Positions 1 to 12,711 of a DNA stretch of 64,000 nucleotides are shown here, piece by piece (position 1 is the first letter of the stretch; every line of letters begins with the position of its first letter). The position numbers were made by a program, and so were the translations under genes. The notes below the pieces were generated by a model that saw only the letters and a program-made list of their open reading frames with translations, was not told the origin of the DNA and ran no database searches. Source of the DNA: Amylostereum areolatum (lineage: Eukaryota; Basidiomycota; Agaricomycetes; Russulales; Stereaceae); the NCBI GenBank assembly GCA_012932865.1, contig SAXG01000029.1, forward strand, positions 248,001 through 312,000, written 5' to 3'.

Positions 1-895
1 AATTTAAAATCAAAAGCACCTGTGCGTATGGATGTGTGACCGTGAAGTGAGGAGACTCACCTGAAGGCTGAGAACTTAGTGGAACCCGTTAAAAGTAAGG
101 ACATCGAATCCGCGATCCCCGTAAAGTTCTCCGTATAAGTGACACGTGGAGATCGCCTGAGCCTCACAGAATGGGTTCAAGGCGGCGTGTCCGTGTACGT
201 CCCTGCCGGATAGGTGACACAAATCAAGATATTCGATGTAGACTCAGTACTCAAGTACTCAGGGAGCGTGCAGGGCACTTTACATAAGTACTAGGAATTC
301 CATATACGGCACGATCAACCTACCTTGAACCCACATTTGGACAAGCTCTCAAAGATCTCAGAAATTCTCATCCCTCAAGTTGACAAGCTACGCCCCGGAG
401 TGTTATTCTGGGAGTCCGATTTCCGAGTCCCCTCATGCACCCGCCGAGGAATTCTTTCAGACTCCTTGTCACCGATTTGGATACCGTTCTTCTCTCCTCT
501 GAAGGCCTCAAGCTTCAAGGCTTCAAATTTCGACCCTAACGTACCTGAATGGGTCCCCGTACCTCACGTTCAACTTCGATTTGATCATGTCTTTCTCCCG
601 CTCTCTGAAACGTCCTCGGCAAGTCCTCGGTTCCAACGGGATCTCCCAAGGCTTCTGTGAAGTGTCATCTGTTCTGGCCTTCACAGCACCGAATTCTAAA
701 CGTGACCATGTGTACGTATATCTATCTATCTATCTATCTCCACGATCAAATAGGATTGCCGATGTCCTCAATATTTCTTGTTCGAGAGTTGAAAATTGAA
801 CGTTGAAGGCTCCTACGCTGTTTGTACTATCAAGCCTTCATCTAAAAGGCACCCGGTCGTTTTGCGTTGACCTGCTTCCTGTCCTTCTGCTCCCA
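1..895. other. Left edge, no assignable gene
   Basis: I see no convincing protein here. At the extreme left the minus strand shows a plausible intron (GTGAGT donor near position 60, CGCACAG acceptor near 20) after a short open stretch that begins with an ATG at 104, so a minus-strand gene may run off the edge. The part from about 300 to 895 is probably the promoter side of the WOPR gene. A TATC microsatellite lies inside it. Confidence 0.4.
719..740. repeat. TATC microsatellite
   Basis: Five consecutive TATC units followed by TC, about 160 bases upstream of the WOPR start codon. A related, more degenerate tract occurs near 22683-22712. Confidence 0.9.
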
Positions 896-1740
896 ATGCC
901 CTCATCCCTGCCGTTCCTCGATGCTAGCCGACACTTCTTCGGCTTTGTCGACACTACCACCGACGCAGTCCGACTCATCTCAGCAGCCCAACAAGGCATC
1001 GTGCGGCTCGTTACTGGGCGTCCTGCCAGTTGGGAATATGGGGATATGATCACAAGCGGGGCTGTCTTTGTATTTTCTGCCAATCAAAGCGGAATGAACC
1101 GGTGGACAGATGGCCATGCCTGGTCTCCTTCGAGAAGAAAGGGAAACTTTTTGGTAAGATTTAAGGCACCGTCTTTTCCGCTCTGAACCTGGTTGGAACG
1201 CTGACGGCATGTATATCAATTTGCAGGTATATCGAGAGAAAGAGAAAGCGTCCAATACTCTTCGTGCAGATGGGCTCGTCAAAAAGGTAGTATTCTACAA
1301 GGGCTTTGTGCTCCAGCAGACATACTTTGCTGAGGATTCAGTGCGCATCAGACGATATCAGTAAAGGTGAACGGTGATGTCCTTCACCTCGTTTCCTACT
1401 ATCGCGAAGATGATGTGCGGTGTGGTTACATCATACGCCCAACCAAGAGACCCGACATTATGGCGGCGACCATTCGACCTGAGCTGGCGTATGGCACTTG
1501 TTTTCGCTTTCCCCTCAATATCAAGGTCAATTCAGACGGAAATGCTACGCTGTAAGTAACTTTACCATACGTCCTGCACCCCTTCACGGACATATCAGCT
1601 GAACGTTCCTTCCCAGATACGACAACGAAGGGGCGGCTTCCAGGCGCCATCGCGCTTTGCCTGCCAGTGCGAAATCCACGCCACAGCAGTATAGCCCCCT
1701 GCCACCGGGATTGTCAGGGGCCTCTTTTCCCACAGAGTAA
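896..1740 (+). CDS. Gti1/Pac2 (WOPR-domain) transcription factor, short form
   Basis: A four-exon gene: 896-1153, 1227-1286, 1352-1551 and 1617-1740, about 213 residues. The first exon carries the WOPRa half: GFVDTTTDAVRLI, SGAVFVF, then RWTDGHAWSPSR and GNFLV continuing across intron 1 into YREKE. The TDG/WSPSR block is the hallmark of WOPR DNA-binding proteins (Wor1, Ryp1, Pac2, Gti1). The second half has SVKVNGDVLHLVSYYREDDV, the conserved WOPRb element, followed by a basic and Pro/Gln-rich tail. All three introns have GT-AG ends and keep frame. ATG 896 is chosen because the domain begins within ten residues of it and the upstream frame has no homology. Family members act in the nucleus as regulators of morphology and development. 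This one is shorter than classical WOPR proteins, as many basidiomycete paralogues are, and shows no lesion. Confidence 0.85.
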
Positions 1741-2553
1741 ACTCTCTTCTCCTCACTGTCGAACTCGTTGGCCTCGCCTGTTGACTCTCCAACTCACTTC
1801 GCCAGGTCTCAACTCCGGCGAGGCCAACGCAACCTCGCCAACCACGGCGAGAGTTCAGCTTAATCTCATTCTTCGATACCGACCCAACTGTTTATCGTCA
1901 CCAAGGCCACGGCCTTTGGAACTGCACGCGGCTTCCCAGTTCCCGTTGTAACCGTTAGCAAGAAATTCGTCTAAGAGCTGGGTACGAAAAGGGGATGAAT
2001 TAATAACATAAGATGGTAGAGAAAGAGAACTTCCTTTTTGCGACCAGGATACTGAGATAGGTGAGGGACTAGAATGCGCTGTAAGCACAAGCGAAATCGC
2101 GGTGGAGGACTCGTATGCTGATAGGGCGGAAAAGAATGACACCACAGAAGCAAGGATGCGAATCAGAGAGGAGTATATGCGCGCACCTCCGCTCCGAAGT
2201 ACGAACGTATATGAACCTTACTGACATGTGTCCGCAGCAAATGAATGTCTCGTGTCTTGACCTGGAGGCTGATCGAGCGCGTGCGTCGATGTTTATAGGA
2301 ATAAACTACGACCATCCGCTCATCGAATCTCGGCAGCTTTAAGTTGATCGTACGACGGACTTCAGCAAGATTCACAGAAATCCTCGAACCTCAGGTGACA
2401 GGATAACAAACAATAGTTATATTCAATATGCCAGGACGACTGTACATACCGTAGCAGACAAACCAACAGCGGGATGCAGGTAGTAACCGGTGCGATGTCG
2501 CACTGGCAGAATACCAATGCAAGAGAGTATGAAACCAATTGAACTGGGATCAT
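1741..2553. other. Intergenic, nothing recognised
   Basis: Downstream of the WOPR gene. Only short antisense or non-ATG frames; no domain, RNA gene or clear repeat seen. Confidence 0.5.
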
Positions 2554-3466
2554 CTATGTTGTCCCTTCCCCCACGGTTCGTCGAGTTTTATCAAGACCCC
2601 TTGCCTGATGTTCCAAGATGGTGCAGGGGACACATGGTACAACTGTTCCATAACCGGGGTGTAGGGGGCAGCCCGGGCTCTGATCCAAGCTTTCGTCGGA
2701 CGATCCTCCAAACATTGTGTCACTCGCGTAGCTGTGAACCGCTTCCCGGATGTTTTCCCCGTTACCTGGATCCACTGTTGTCAATCCTTCGAGGGAATAT
2801 GACCGATTAAGAAAGAGGAAGAGACCTCGCTGGTTCTCACTGGGTGAGACACGATCACTGGCAGGGATTGTGTTCGTCTCGAATGCGTGCTGGTCTTGCC
2901 ATGGGTCAAATTTGAACGTGTCATGAGAGAAGACACTGGCTCCCAGCGGCTCTGGCGTCAGGCTCATACCGACCTCGCCCTTTTTTGCTTCAGAACGACT
3001 GTGGTTGTCATAAAGAAGGGGGACTCACTGTCGCGTACCACTCGAAGACAGCTTGCAGGCCTCGCGGAACTTCGGTCGCGAATGCGCAAGGAAACTGACC
3101 AGGCATCCGAGGCGCACGGACGACGGCGGAGAAAATGGGGGTAAAAGGCAGGGGACTTAAGGATGGGTTTTCGCTTGCACCGCCGCCCGTTCTAACATGA
3201 ACACCAGGGGTGGGCATGTCAATTCCGCCCCTGTGATTGAGGAAGGAGGGATATTGATGAAATGTGCTGGCGGCGACAGTGGGCGTGTTGAATGGTGTCT
3301 GTAACTCCTGGGCTCTTCGCATACGTGGAGGCAGAGGCGGTGGGTCGTCTATGAACCGTTCGAAAATTAGTACTTGGCGGATCTTGAGAAGGGGGACACG
3401 TACTGGCGAATGTTTTTGTCCATTCAGACATTGTAAAAAAGCCTCAAATTTGTGGACGAGATGCAA
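2554..3466 (-). CDS. Hypothetical protein, two exons at least
   Basis: Two long minus-strand frames join across a possible intron: FEWYAT ends at a GTGAGT donor near 3026 and reading resumes with VGMSLTPEP after a GCGAG acceptor near 2973. The product would be roughly 285 residues, polar, with Pro/Ser-rich stretches (PLPFTPIF, SPSENQRG) and no domain I recognise. The upstream frame has no ATG at 3466, so the true start is probably in an exon further up (3.5-3.8 kb). It could be a decayed gene. The support is open frame and splice consistency only. Confidence 0.35.
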
Positions 3467-4639
3467 CTCCGACTACAAGACGTTTATGAGCCCAGGATTG
3501 TACAAAAGTAAGCCCAGTACTTCCTTCTACTACTGTTGGGGGGTATTTTTACATCCGCCCTACAACCGCTGCTCCAACTCCACACGTCGGACAATCCATT
3601 TCTGATCTTGATCGAAGTCGACCGTTGGACAGCGGCGAGGATCTGAATAGATTGGGCAGTGAGATTCTTCGTAAACGCGGTGAAGTATCAGAAATTGCAA
3701 CCCCGCAGGTTCCAGAATCTGCCATCAATCAGTTCCGCTGTTTATACAGAGGCGGTCGTGGAAAGGCGGGAGAAGGTAGAGCGGTCATGGAAACACTGGC
3801 AGGAAAAGGCGGGAGTATAGATAAAAAAGGGTGAAAATGAAAGGGCGTTTTCCATCTCCCGTCGCTAACCTAAACAGAAGACAGTCCTTCACGTACTTTA
3901 CGTCTTCATGCACACGGAACAGGCGTCCTGGATGGGGATCCCGTAACTGACTGTCGTCCGTGACTCTTCTTCTAAGCTCCCCGCCCTCCAGGCTCCAGGG
4001 AGCTTAGCGCGCGACCGCGCCAGAACCACCGTCAGGGGCCGGGCTAGTAGAAAGACAGACCGTGTCTCTGCAATGATATTTGAGTATAAACAGAACAAAT
4101 ACGATAACGAAGCGGTGTGCAACGTATGGAAAGTCGGTGTAAAGCTAGCTTAAGACGAGGATATCTTGCACGAATAATCCTAGATACAAGCCCACGCTCG
4201 ATCTTGACAGGGGACGAAACTGAAGAAAAGCTTACCGCGGTGTACGTGGCCCGAACAGTCCGAGAACTAGGCGATCGTGTCGATAAAGTCTGAACATCCA
4301 CAATCCTTCGCGTGCCCAATTGAATGCATACGTGTATTACATGCCATTCGAGTGCCAAACGGAATCCACGATACAGAATCCAAGATAACAAATATGTGGG
4401 ATGCAAAAGTGGGAGACTCGTCGGAAATGAGCTGGTGAAGCAAATCATCGATGGATGGCGATGGATTGCGGGAGTGAGAAAATTACACCAGGGAGATAAA
4501 AAGAGGCGAGGGGCAACTGCAGGAGTGAGAGTTCCCGTGGTTGAGTTGGGGGTATTCGGCATACGTAGGTGGTGGTAGCGGTCGGGTTAGCTGCAGCGTG
4601 GTGTAAGAATAAGCTGGGGAAAAGAGAGAACATGCACGT
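3467..4639. other. Weakly coding-like minus strand, unassigned
   Basis: On the minus strand around 3580-3760 there are short open stretches (for example KWIVRRVELEQRL) that could be upstream exons of the 2554-3466 gene, but I could not splice them in frame. The rest (3.8-4.6 kb) shows nothing I can support. Confidence 0.3.
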
Positions 4640-6428
4640 ACCTCCGTGGTATAGTTATAACCAACGCGCAAACATTTGGTCGGGAGCGAGTCTTCATCGC
4701 CGCTTGTGGACTGATGGCGGATGTGGTTGCTGGGTGGTGGAGGGAGGGACTTGTCGAGGTAGAGTTCGTCGATGCGGGCTTCGCACGTCGACATGGCGAG
4801 CTGGGTGAACGTCCAGCCTGGTGGGGAGGTGTGGATGAAGGTGGCGCCTAATCCGCCAGCCTCGTCGACTTTCTTGAGGTCGACGACGAGCTTGGAGGGG
4901 GCATACTTGATGTAGGCGAGGATTTTGGGGCCGAAGAGGGCGAGGATATGGTTGAATATGATCTTGGCGGACTCGTTGCGGAAGCAGTGTCGTTGATGCT
5001 GAGATGCGCGTAGATCGACTAAACCTTGTGTGCGACGAGCTCGTGCGGGATGAAGCCCTGGGGAGGAACGAGGGAAAAGAGCGCTATGTGAGCTCTGATG
5101 CCGCACGAGGACGCGATGGACCCACACCTTGGACACGATGAGCGTCTGGACCGTGGCACGGTTTGACTCCTTTCCTTGGAGACGGGGGTGGTGTCCTGGG
5201 ACGTTTGTGAGACGTTGGAGAGAGGCGTCGCTGGTGGTGTGGGGTTCAGCGGTGTTGAGGAAGGCGGGGTCGGTGGCCTTGGGGGAGAGAGAGATTGGGA
5301 TGGTGCGGCGGTCTGTGACAAGCGGCGCTCAGCCGAAGGACGACCCGCGGGGGAAGTCGGAGTGGGTTCTCGTTGACGAATCTGTAGACTGTCGGTACTG
5401 CGGAGGTGATTGACCACGAGCTTGGGAGGGTCCCCACTGGTACTCCCGCACCCGATCTACCTCTCGGACCAGTACCGGGTCCTCGTCGCCTGCGCACCGA
5501 TCGATGTCCGCCACGTGGTCACCGTACGCGCGTACCCGTTCGTGAACGCGTTTGCGCATGAAATGGGCATGGGCATGGGCGCCGCATCCATATCATTCGA
5601 CGGCCCCGACTCTAGTCGCCACTGGACAGCGCCCTCGCCTACCCCACTTCGCCAACCATGACATCCATGGACCCAACGGGTCGGATATGCTCGTTCAAGA
5701 GCTGATGAGCGAGGGTTTCGGGAGGCTGGGGATGCAGATGGGGCGTGTGCGCTCGCCGAGAGTGCGAACGGTGATAAGGCGAGTATTTCAGGTTGGAGGA
5801 TGTTGAGGAGGGAGAGGCGGGCCGGGTTAGAGATGAGGAGACGCAGCGGGGCGGCGTCGTGGGTTTGTACATCGTCGAGGGCGGTCTTGGTGATCAACGC
5901 TCAGCGCGAATAGGGGTAGGTTGGCGCTGGCGCTGGAAGCAAAGGCAAAGGCGGCGGGGTAGATGCGCAGGGGGGCTGGATCATTGGGTAGAAGCAGGAA
6001 TTTTGGTGGATGGTGGAGGAGGTGGAGAGTAACACATTCCTGCACCGTCACAGAAGGTGGCGCCTCACCCGCCGCCGCGTCTCTGAGAAAACCCTCGTGG
6101 GTGATTATTTCCTCGAGATTAACCCTTATACATGCTCACCGTCGGAAAAGATGCATGTGTCGAGGCCGAGGCCGAGCCCAGCACCGTCCATGTCCAACGT
6201 GGCCTTCCATGCGACGCACGCACGGATGGGGGCGATCGCGAACGTCCCGTGCGAGCAAGAGGAACGATCGGGGGTGAACCGGCGCTCATCGTGGCAAATC
6301 ATGCCGTCGTGGCGGAGGCGACAGCGATATTGGCGGCGGATATGTGCGTCTGCCGTCTGGCGGGTTCAGCGGCCGGAACAGCAAGGACGTTCAGAATTTG
6401 AAATGCGAGTAGGGACAACTTCAACATT
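4640..6428 (-). pseudogene. Secreted protein gene, frame-broken, family unknown
   Basis: The minus strand starts at ATG 6428 with a classic signal peptide (MLKLSLLAFQILNVLAVPA) and continues with DLICHDERRFTP-like sequence, a Cys-containing block (FAIAPIRACVAWKATLD, GLGLGLDTCIFSDG), an intron near 6140-6085, then blocks such as ITKTALDDVQTHDAAPLRLL, LAHQLLNEHIRP and GFIPHELVAHKV, and near the end LAYIKYAPSKLVVDL, GLGATFIHTSPPGWTF and ARIDELYLDKSL. These blocks are rich in hydrophobic and small residues and look like one extracellular protein, but they lie in different frames without adequate introns between them and with stops inside (for example after HELVAHKV). I read it as a decayed gene for a secreted protein of about 450 residues. 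I do not recognise the family. The 3' limit is approximate. Confidence 0.5.
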
Positions 6429-6711
6429 GTGGGTGAGTGCGGAAACTCGCATGGCTGGAGCGCGCGCTCACTTCTATCTGCAGCTTCCCTTTTCCTGCGA
6501 GTCTCCACTGCAGTTGCCGTTTGTCGCGGTGCCACACAGCGTAGAGAGGGACGACGGACGACGTGGACACACATTCAAGGGCATTGAAGGTGATGTCGGG
6601 GCAAGAGGGAAGCGGATCAATGGGTCGTGTTTTGGGAGGGGGACGTGGGACGGGGGGCGGAGGAGGCATTGACGCGGGGATAAGCGCGGAAGTCGAGGGA
6701 GATCGAGTACG

Positions 6712-7344
6712 TTACTTACAAACCTTGGTCTTGAGCCCACCGTCCTTCATCTCGCCCTCCATTTCTCGTGTCTTGGCGTGTTCTTCGGCCACGCGTCCTC
6801 GAAGAGCTGAGCACGCGACGAAGCGCGACGGAGAACTCGAAGACGTGGTTGAGAAAGGTGAGATGTGTGCGGACAGGATGGCCGTTTGCGCTTCCCACTG
6901 GGATCTGGAGCGCCTGAAGATGGTCAGGATGGGGCAAGGCGAGGAAAGGGGCAAGGCGACGTACAGTGGCCCGTGATGGCGTTAAAGCCCTTGACATATC
7001 CGCCCGCGAGCATCATGTACCTTTCCTCCATGTCTTTCCCAATGCCCATCCTCGTGATCTTGGTATCAAATAGCCCGCAAGCGAGTCGGGCAGAGCGAGG
7101 GCACGATGTAGTACTTGAACTTGTCTGTTTGCCAACTCTCGATCTCCGTTCGTGGCTGTTCGTGAGTCAGCGGGTGCGGAGTAGACGGCGTGGAGCGAGC
7201 AATGTCATCTAGCAAGAAGGGTGGTTTTGTGGTCAACATTGAGTGTGGGTGTCCGAATTCACTTTTAGGGATGAGGTTGTGAGCGGGGGAGGTGGAGACA
7301 TGCGCGCGCTCGGAGGGAATATATGACGGATTAAGTCGACCCAC
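6712..7344 (-). pseudogene. Fragment of an unrecognised gene
   Basis: Minus-strand blocks EIESWQTDKFKYYIVPSL (ends about 7100), FDTKITRMGIGKDMEERYMM with GGYVKGFNAITGH (7085-6965), FLNHVFEFSVALRR and EEHAKTREMEGEMKDGG form what looks like one protein, the last part helical and charged. They sit in three frames; some shifts might be introns (a GTAAGT lies at the 3' end). No start codon or family is evident. Probably a partial or broken copy, upstream neighbour of the secreted-protein pseudogene on the same strand. Confidence 0.35.
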
Positions 7345-7916
7345 AACCGGTATTAGCCTGGTCTGAATTTGTACGACGGGTCTCGAGACTAATGAATTTG
7401 AAACCCGGCGATGATATGTGAGCCATGGAGGAGCTCCTCCTTACATACAGATCGACTGTCATCTGTGTAAGGTCTGCTATAAGGAGACTAGAGCTCCTCC
7501 TTAATCTCGCCGTCGCTATGTAAGAATCTGACAATAATCTTGCATGCGCGGGTCTTTTCCTCGTCGATCCGAGCGTCCATTTTGTGCACAAATGTAAACT
7601 TGCCCACGATGGATTTTTAGTCCCCAGACAAGAGACGAGTTGGGGTGCGAAGCGCGGTGGTACTATGAACTTGGTTTGTGCAGTTTGGGGCGATCTGCGG
7701 TTGATAGATCTGGGCAGCAAGTTATAGTATATACTGTACTCATCGGAAGCAATCCAGTTCCTTATGTGTAATTCCTCATATGTAGTAGGCAGATATTGAG
7801 CGGTATATCTAAATCAGCCAAGATGACTCTACAGAAGTGGACTTCATGGAAACGACATTGGTATATACGCTGACACGGAGAACGGAGTAAGTATGTAAAC
7901 GCGCTCAACATCCTGA
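7345..7916. other. Unassigned, one short coding-like piece
   Basis: Minus strand 7611-7488 reads VGKFTFVHKMDARIDEEKTR and ends EIKEEL-stop, plausible as the last exon of a lost gene. A perfect 14-bp palindrome (GGAGGAGCTCCTCC) lies near 7430, and GAGCTCCTCCTTA occurs twice about 60 bases apart. Nothing else is supported. Confidence 0.3.
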
Positions 7917-10900
7917 TTAGTACGGCTGATCGCGTGAATACCCTCGCCTGTCGTTGTGACCGTGATGCTCCTGCCAGGCACCCCGCGGCTTTTCGTAGCT
8001 CAAACGACCTTGACCACCACCATCGCCGCTATAGTGATCATCGCCATCCTCATCGCCATATTGCTCGTAGGCGTCGTAGGCGTCGTAGGTGTCGTATTGC
8101 TCGTATTCGTCGTGTTTGCGTGAAGGCCCCGGCTCGTATTCGTCGCGTTTGCGTGAAGGCCCCGGCTTGTCGTTGTAACGTCGTTGGGAACCTTGCGGTC
8201 GCTTGTAGGGGACAAAGCACCCGGCATCGCGCGAAGACTCTGAGCTATCGCGAAAGCCCATGTCGGGCCGGTTGACATTTTGCATCTGAGGACGGATCTG
8301 TTGATATCGATTTTTGCCCTGGTTCCGCCTGGCGTCCGTGGCGGGGGGGTGCAGGCGGGTCGCCTCCCGGATACGACCAAGGGTATGCAACTGCGAGTGG
8401 CTGTCCTCGTGCCAAAGCTCAGCATCCTGATAGGAGCGTACTCTCCCAGCATCCTCCCGGCGGGCCTCGCCGTTATGATATCGGTGCCGCCCATTTGAAG
8501 TGTCTTCCTCGGGGAGGTGCCGATGCCCCGTGTTGCTACTATCCCGATGGATTTCAGGCCGGGGAGGTTGGTGTGGATTTGCCATGTTGAACTGGAAGTC
8601 TTGCTCTTCAGGAAATGAATCTTCGTACTGCAGATTTTCATCATGAGAGTGCTGAGGATAACGCAATGAGTACAGCTATTAGATTGTCTAATCCGAAGAC
8701 TCACATGCTTGTTCTTGAGACCACTCCGCGACGGGGCAGTTGACTTAGCAGCTTCGCTAGGAGCTCGTTGTGCATGGCCAGCACCTTGTCCCCTGCGGAG
8801 CTCTGTTCTTGATGGAACCTTGGCGAGGGTAGACGGGGCACTAGGGAGTATAATCAGACTGAGAGCAGACAGGGCGATTGAGATGTGCACACGGGGTACG
8901 TAGGACAGGCGGCATCGGGTCGTCTGCATCTGCATCTCGTCCGTCGCTGCCTCGAACTTGGGATGGCTCCTCAAATGGCTGCCGACCACGAACCGCGCCA
9001 AGAGCTCGTCCTGCAGTGGGTCCGCCGCGTCCTTCACTACGCACAGCACGTCGAACCGCGACAGGATCGGCTCCGTCAACTCCACGTTGGGCTGGAACGG
9101 GATCGTGGGGTTGTACCGCCCGCGGATCGGGTTCGGGGCCGCGATGATCGCGCACCGCGCCTGGAGCGTGGTCACGATCCCGGCTTTGGCGATCGAGATG
9201 GACTGCTGCTCCATCGCCTCGTGGACCGACGTCCGGTCCGCGTCGTTCATCTTGTCGAACTTGTCTTCTCTCTGGTTTAACACGCTCGCCAGAATCTCCA
9301 GAGGGCACAGGGCCAGCGATGACAGAGCCTTGGACCTTGTGCGGTCTCGGCACCGGTCTCGGTCTTGGTTTCGGTTTCGGTTGTTCGTGAGGTATGCTGC
9401 ATACATGATCAGAGGGGTTAGTGATTAGGTTGCCCAGATGTACGTACAGATGAGATGGCGCGGCGTCTTGCTCATCAGTGGCCTGAGGGACACGGTATTT
9501 TTTTGGGGGCCGAAAAGGCGATATGGATCGTGTATGTTTGGTGGGACGGTGCCAGTGATCGAGGTCAGCATCTGAAGAAGTCGGACCAGTATGCCGATTC
9601 TCCATTGACTCGCGAAGCTTCTCCTGTGCTTTGTCAAGCTTGTTTATTGCATCCACTGGACGACGATGAGGAGCAACTGTTTGTTCGTAACCAATTTCTG
9701 TTCTCTCCTCGCCTTTAGCGTTTATTGCCCGCCCGCGCGGATGTTCGCTCAAGTACGGTGGAGGGGCGCCCATAAGGACTCCGGATTTCAAATCCTCAAT
9801 CACTGTATTAGAATGGCTCATCAGCAAACTCTGCGAAAGGGGTATGGATGGATACTTTCATTCTCGTTCTCTTTCTGTGGCTATCTCAAAACGGCACGGA
9901 TGTTCCGGGTCCATGATTTGGTTCCAAAAAGCCATGACCTCCTTTGCAGTGAGCATGGCCAAGCCTCTCGCTGAGGGACCTGGAAGCGGCACGCCTTCGG
10001 GATAGTTGTTCAAGATGATACCCGCTCGAAGAAGCTTTGGGACGAGCTCTTTCCATGGAAGATTGCTATTGTACGGCTTTTGACCGACTGCCTTGAGGAT
10101 TTGATCTGGATAGCTTAGTAAGTTACCGATGAAAAGTATCCAACACTTACTGAGATTGTCAAAAAGCCAAGTACGGAGACCGTCCTTAGTACGTTCATCT
10201 TCCGGTGGAAACGATGTGGACGGAGGTTTGACCGGAGGACTGTAAGCTTGAGGAATGGGCCGATCAATAGCTGCGGACAGACTCGGACTGGGGGGATTGT
10301 TGGATTTGAAGGCCTGCGGTTCGACGGTATGCACTACTGAACTCTTACTATCTCTCAGTAGAGATGAGGTCGATACGTCAGGCATGGTAGCATTTGACGT
10401 CTGTGGCGCTTTGAGGATTTTCTGGTGCTTTTTGGCGTACATACGAACTACTTCATCGAGGGGTCGGCTCGTGAAGTTGGCCAAAGCAGTCATCTGCTTA
10501 TCGATGAGCTCGAAGACCATCTTCGTGTGCTCGCGATGAAGGGCGATTTTATCTGGCTGCTGTGTGGTACCTGGGTGAGGGGCAATGAGGTCAACGATCG
10601 TCGGATGAGTATCTGAAGCATGAATGCACGATGGCTTACCTGATGAGACAGTGCCCTTCGTGTCCGACTGTCCGGCCTCTTCATCCATGGGCGAGGCATA
10701 TTCGTCTTCCTCTGGAATGGGAGAGACCACCGCAGATGTTAGCGTCGACAAAGGAGATATAATGATATGTAAAACCTTCGTCGCGCGGACGTCTAGAACG
10801 CCGATCGAAAGGGGTATGCTCGCGGACCATAGCTTGATCGTAGTTGTCATTTAGTGTCATCCGTAAAGGGCGGTCAGAGCGGCGACCACTAGGATCGCGG

Positions 10901-11385
10901 GCGAGTTCATCAGTTGAGGAATTGTGGGCCTGTGCGTAAACGGAGTTGTCGCTTAGTTCGTGGTCCGACTCGAAGCATGGGTTCGAGGCGGGCGAGGGCT
11001 CATTGTTCGCCTCGACGGCGCCGAGCGAGGCGTGGCGCGAGTGAGTCACGGTTGAGCGTGATGGACGGGATGTTTTGTTGCTTGGGGCGGGAGTGGGAAC
11101 GTCTTGCTGGGGGGAGGGGGATTCATCGCGGAATTCTTCTTCTGCGCCGAAGTTGGGCTGGGCTAGCACTGGCTGAGCATTCACGGGAGAAGGAGAATCT
11201 CGGGCATTGGGCGAGCTGTCTAGGTTGCTGAGGGGACTGGAGCGAGAGTCGCTGAGGGGACTGGAGCGAGGCACCGAGGGTTTTTTGCGCGGCGACCGAT
11301 TTCTGCCTCTGGGGAGCGGTATGTTGGACACGACAGGCCCATGCCGCCTCGTATGATGAATAGCACGCGAAGGTACTTGCGACAT
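7917..11385 (-). CDS. Lineage-specific multi-exon protein with captured MCM2 segment
   Basis: Starts at ATG 11385 ([11 protein letters not shown]) with a long Ser/Pro-rich disordered region, then exons joined at good GT-AG introns: [15 protein letters not shown], then [16 protein letters not shown] with a helical segment ([15 protein letters not shown]), [31 protein letters not shown], and [24 protein letters not shown] later exon has [20 protein letters not shown], and the last exon (about 8655-7917) is polar with [16 protein letters not shown] and ends RGYSRDQPY. The same blocks in the same order occur at 44.7-46.6 kb, so this is a real repeated family, function unknown. Oddities: a TGA follows ATERERE just before the next intron, and an MCM2 piece lies in a frame shifted from the expected splice. 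The gene may therefore be broken or use unusual splicing. Confidence 0.55.
8921..9259 (-). other. MCM2 helicase fragment embedded in the 7917-11385 gene
   Basis: About 113 codons match MCM2: [59 protein letters not shown] and [19 protein letters not shown]. This covers the end of Walker B, sensor 1 and the arginine-finger motif (LSRFD) of the AAA+ core. The Walker A half and all of the MCM N-terminus are absent, and the acidic pair normally before FDKMND is replaced by EDK, so it cannot be a working helicase. The paralogous gene at 44.7-46.6 kb lacks this segment. The reading frame is open into the last intron of the host gene. Confidence 0.85.
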
Positions 11386-12711
11386 GAAATTTTGGATGTA
11401 GGCGACCAAACTACTCGATTGAAGGTGAGCAAGAAGAAACAAATGGATGAGCAGGTGTATACCTCAGAACGTTACAAAAAATAGCACGCCTAGGGTTGAA
11501 TTCAGAGGCTGGGGGTAAATGTGGTCTCGAGTCTGGGGTACACAATCGAACTTGGACGAGGTATCGTCCCGCCTTCGATGGGAGCCCAACTGTACGAACT
11601 ACCGTGAGCAACGGTCGACAGGTTTCCAGGAAACTCCGGCATCGTCAGCCCATGTAGGATATCCGGATACCAAAACTAACTTCTCTACTTCTGTCATGGG
11701 TTTGTGTGAGAATAAAAGATACAACTAGGAGCCGGCAGGAAGTCCGATGTCCAATCGTTCTATGGAAAAGAACGGTGGTATACAAGACGGGCCAGGAGGT
11801 GTGCATGCCATTTGTGTGGAGAAGGATGTATCAAGCCGCATAGTTGGCACTTGGAAGCAGTAGCCGTAGCGGAGATAGAGAGCGGAGCGTCTCCCCCAAA
11901 GCTAAGTTCGACGCTTCTCGCGTTCTCGTCTCCGCCGTGGCTACCAGCTCGGCCAATCCCCTTGTGTGAGTTTAAGAAAGTTGGTCCCGACTGGTGACGG
12001 AGGCTCCCACAGATACCATCTGTCAACATATTAATAGACAATCTCGGAAGGGGAAACGGACTGGAGAGCACTGCGAGAAGATGTGACGACTTCTGTAGAC
12101 ATGCTGTCGAGAAGACCGTTGATTTCAGAACAAGGAGAAGGCAGTGTGGACGTCAGCAGGCCCGGAATTCGTCTCGTGGTCGTCCGCCCGCGTTATTTCC
12201 TTCCAAGGGACACCAAACAGGGCCCAGCCGCAAAAATGCGCAATCTGATCACTGAGAACAGCGATGATACGCAAAGGTGTGATGAAGGAGATGGGTCATA
12301 CGCACACAGACACAGACTGAATAGCCCAGGTATTCCACGATGACGGCGACCACGGTTAACACAGCACACTACTCCACTGCATGCTTGAACGTGCGCCGAG
12401 TGGCATAGGAGAATTTCCTGTATAGGTGACTTGGACGGAGGTCTAAAGTTGGGGGTAGACTATTTACGGTCCCCCACCAGTGCTTTGTGTGGACTAAGTA
12501 GTAGGACGTACCACATCTTCTTGCATCGTCGTCATGACTGACAAACGGGTTAATGACTGGGAGTAACGCAATGCTACGCGATGGTTCGAGACATCCTTTC
12601 CCGCCCGCAACACGTCAGCCACAATACAAGCACATCAGCGATAGGTACAAGCGGCGCGCGCCGCCACTCCAAGTCGACTCCCCAAGTCTTCCGAAGGAAT
12701 TTGGGCAATAT
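11386..12711. other. Intergenic, nothing recognised
   Basis: Between two minus-strand genes. Short frames only; the longest (11760-12071 minus, 12083-12343 plus) have no homology and some start without ATG. No RNA gene seen. Confidence 0.45.

Noticed and set aside
6010..6672. 220-residue plus-strand frame
   Set aside because: It lies opposite the signal-peptide gene, starts inside non-homologous sequence and has arginine-rich shadow composition.
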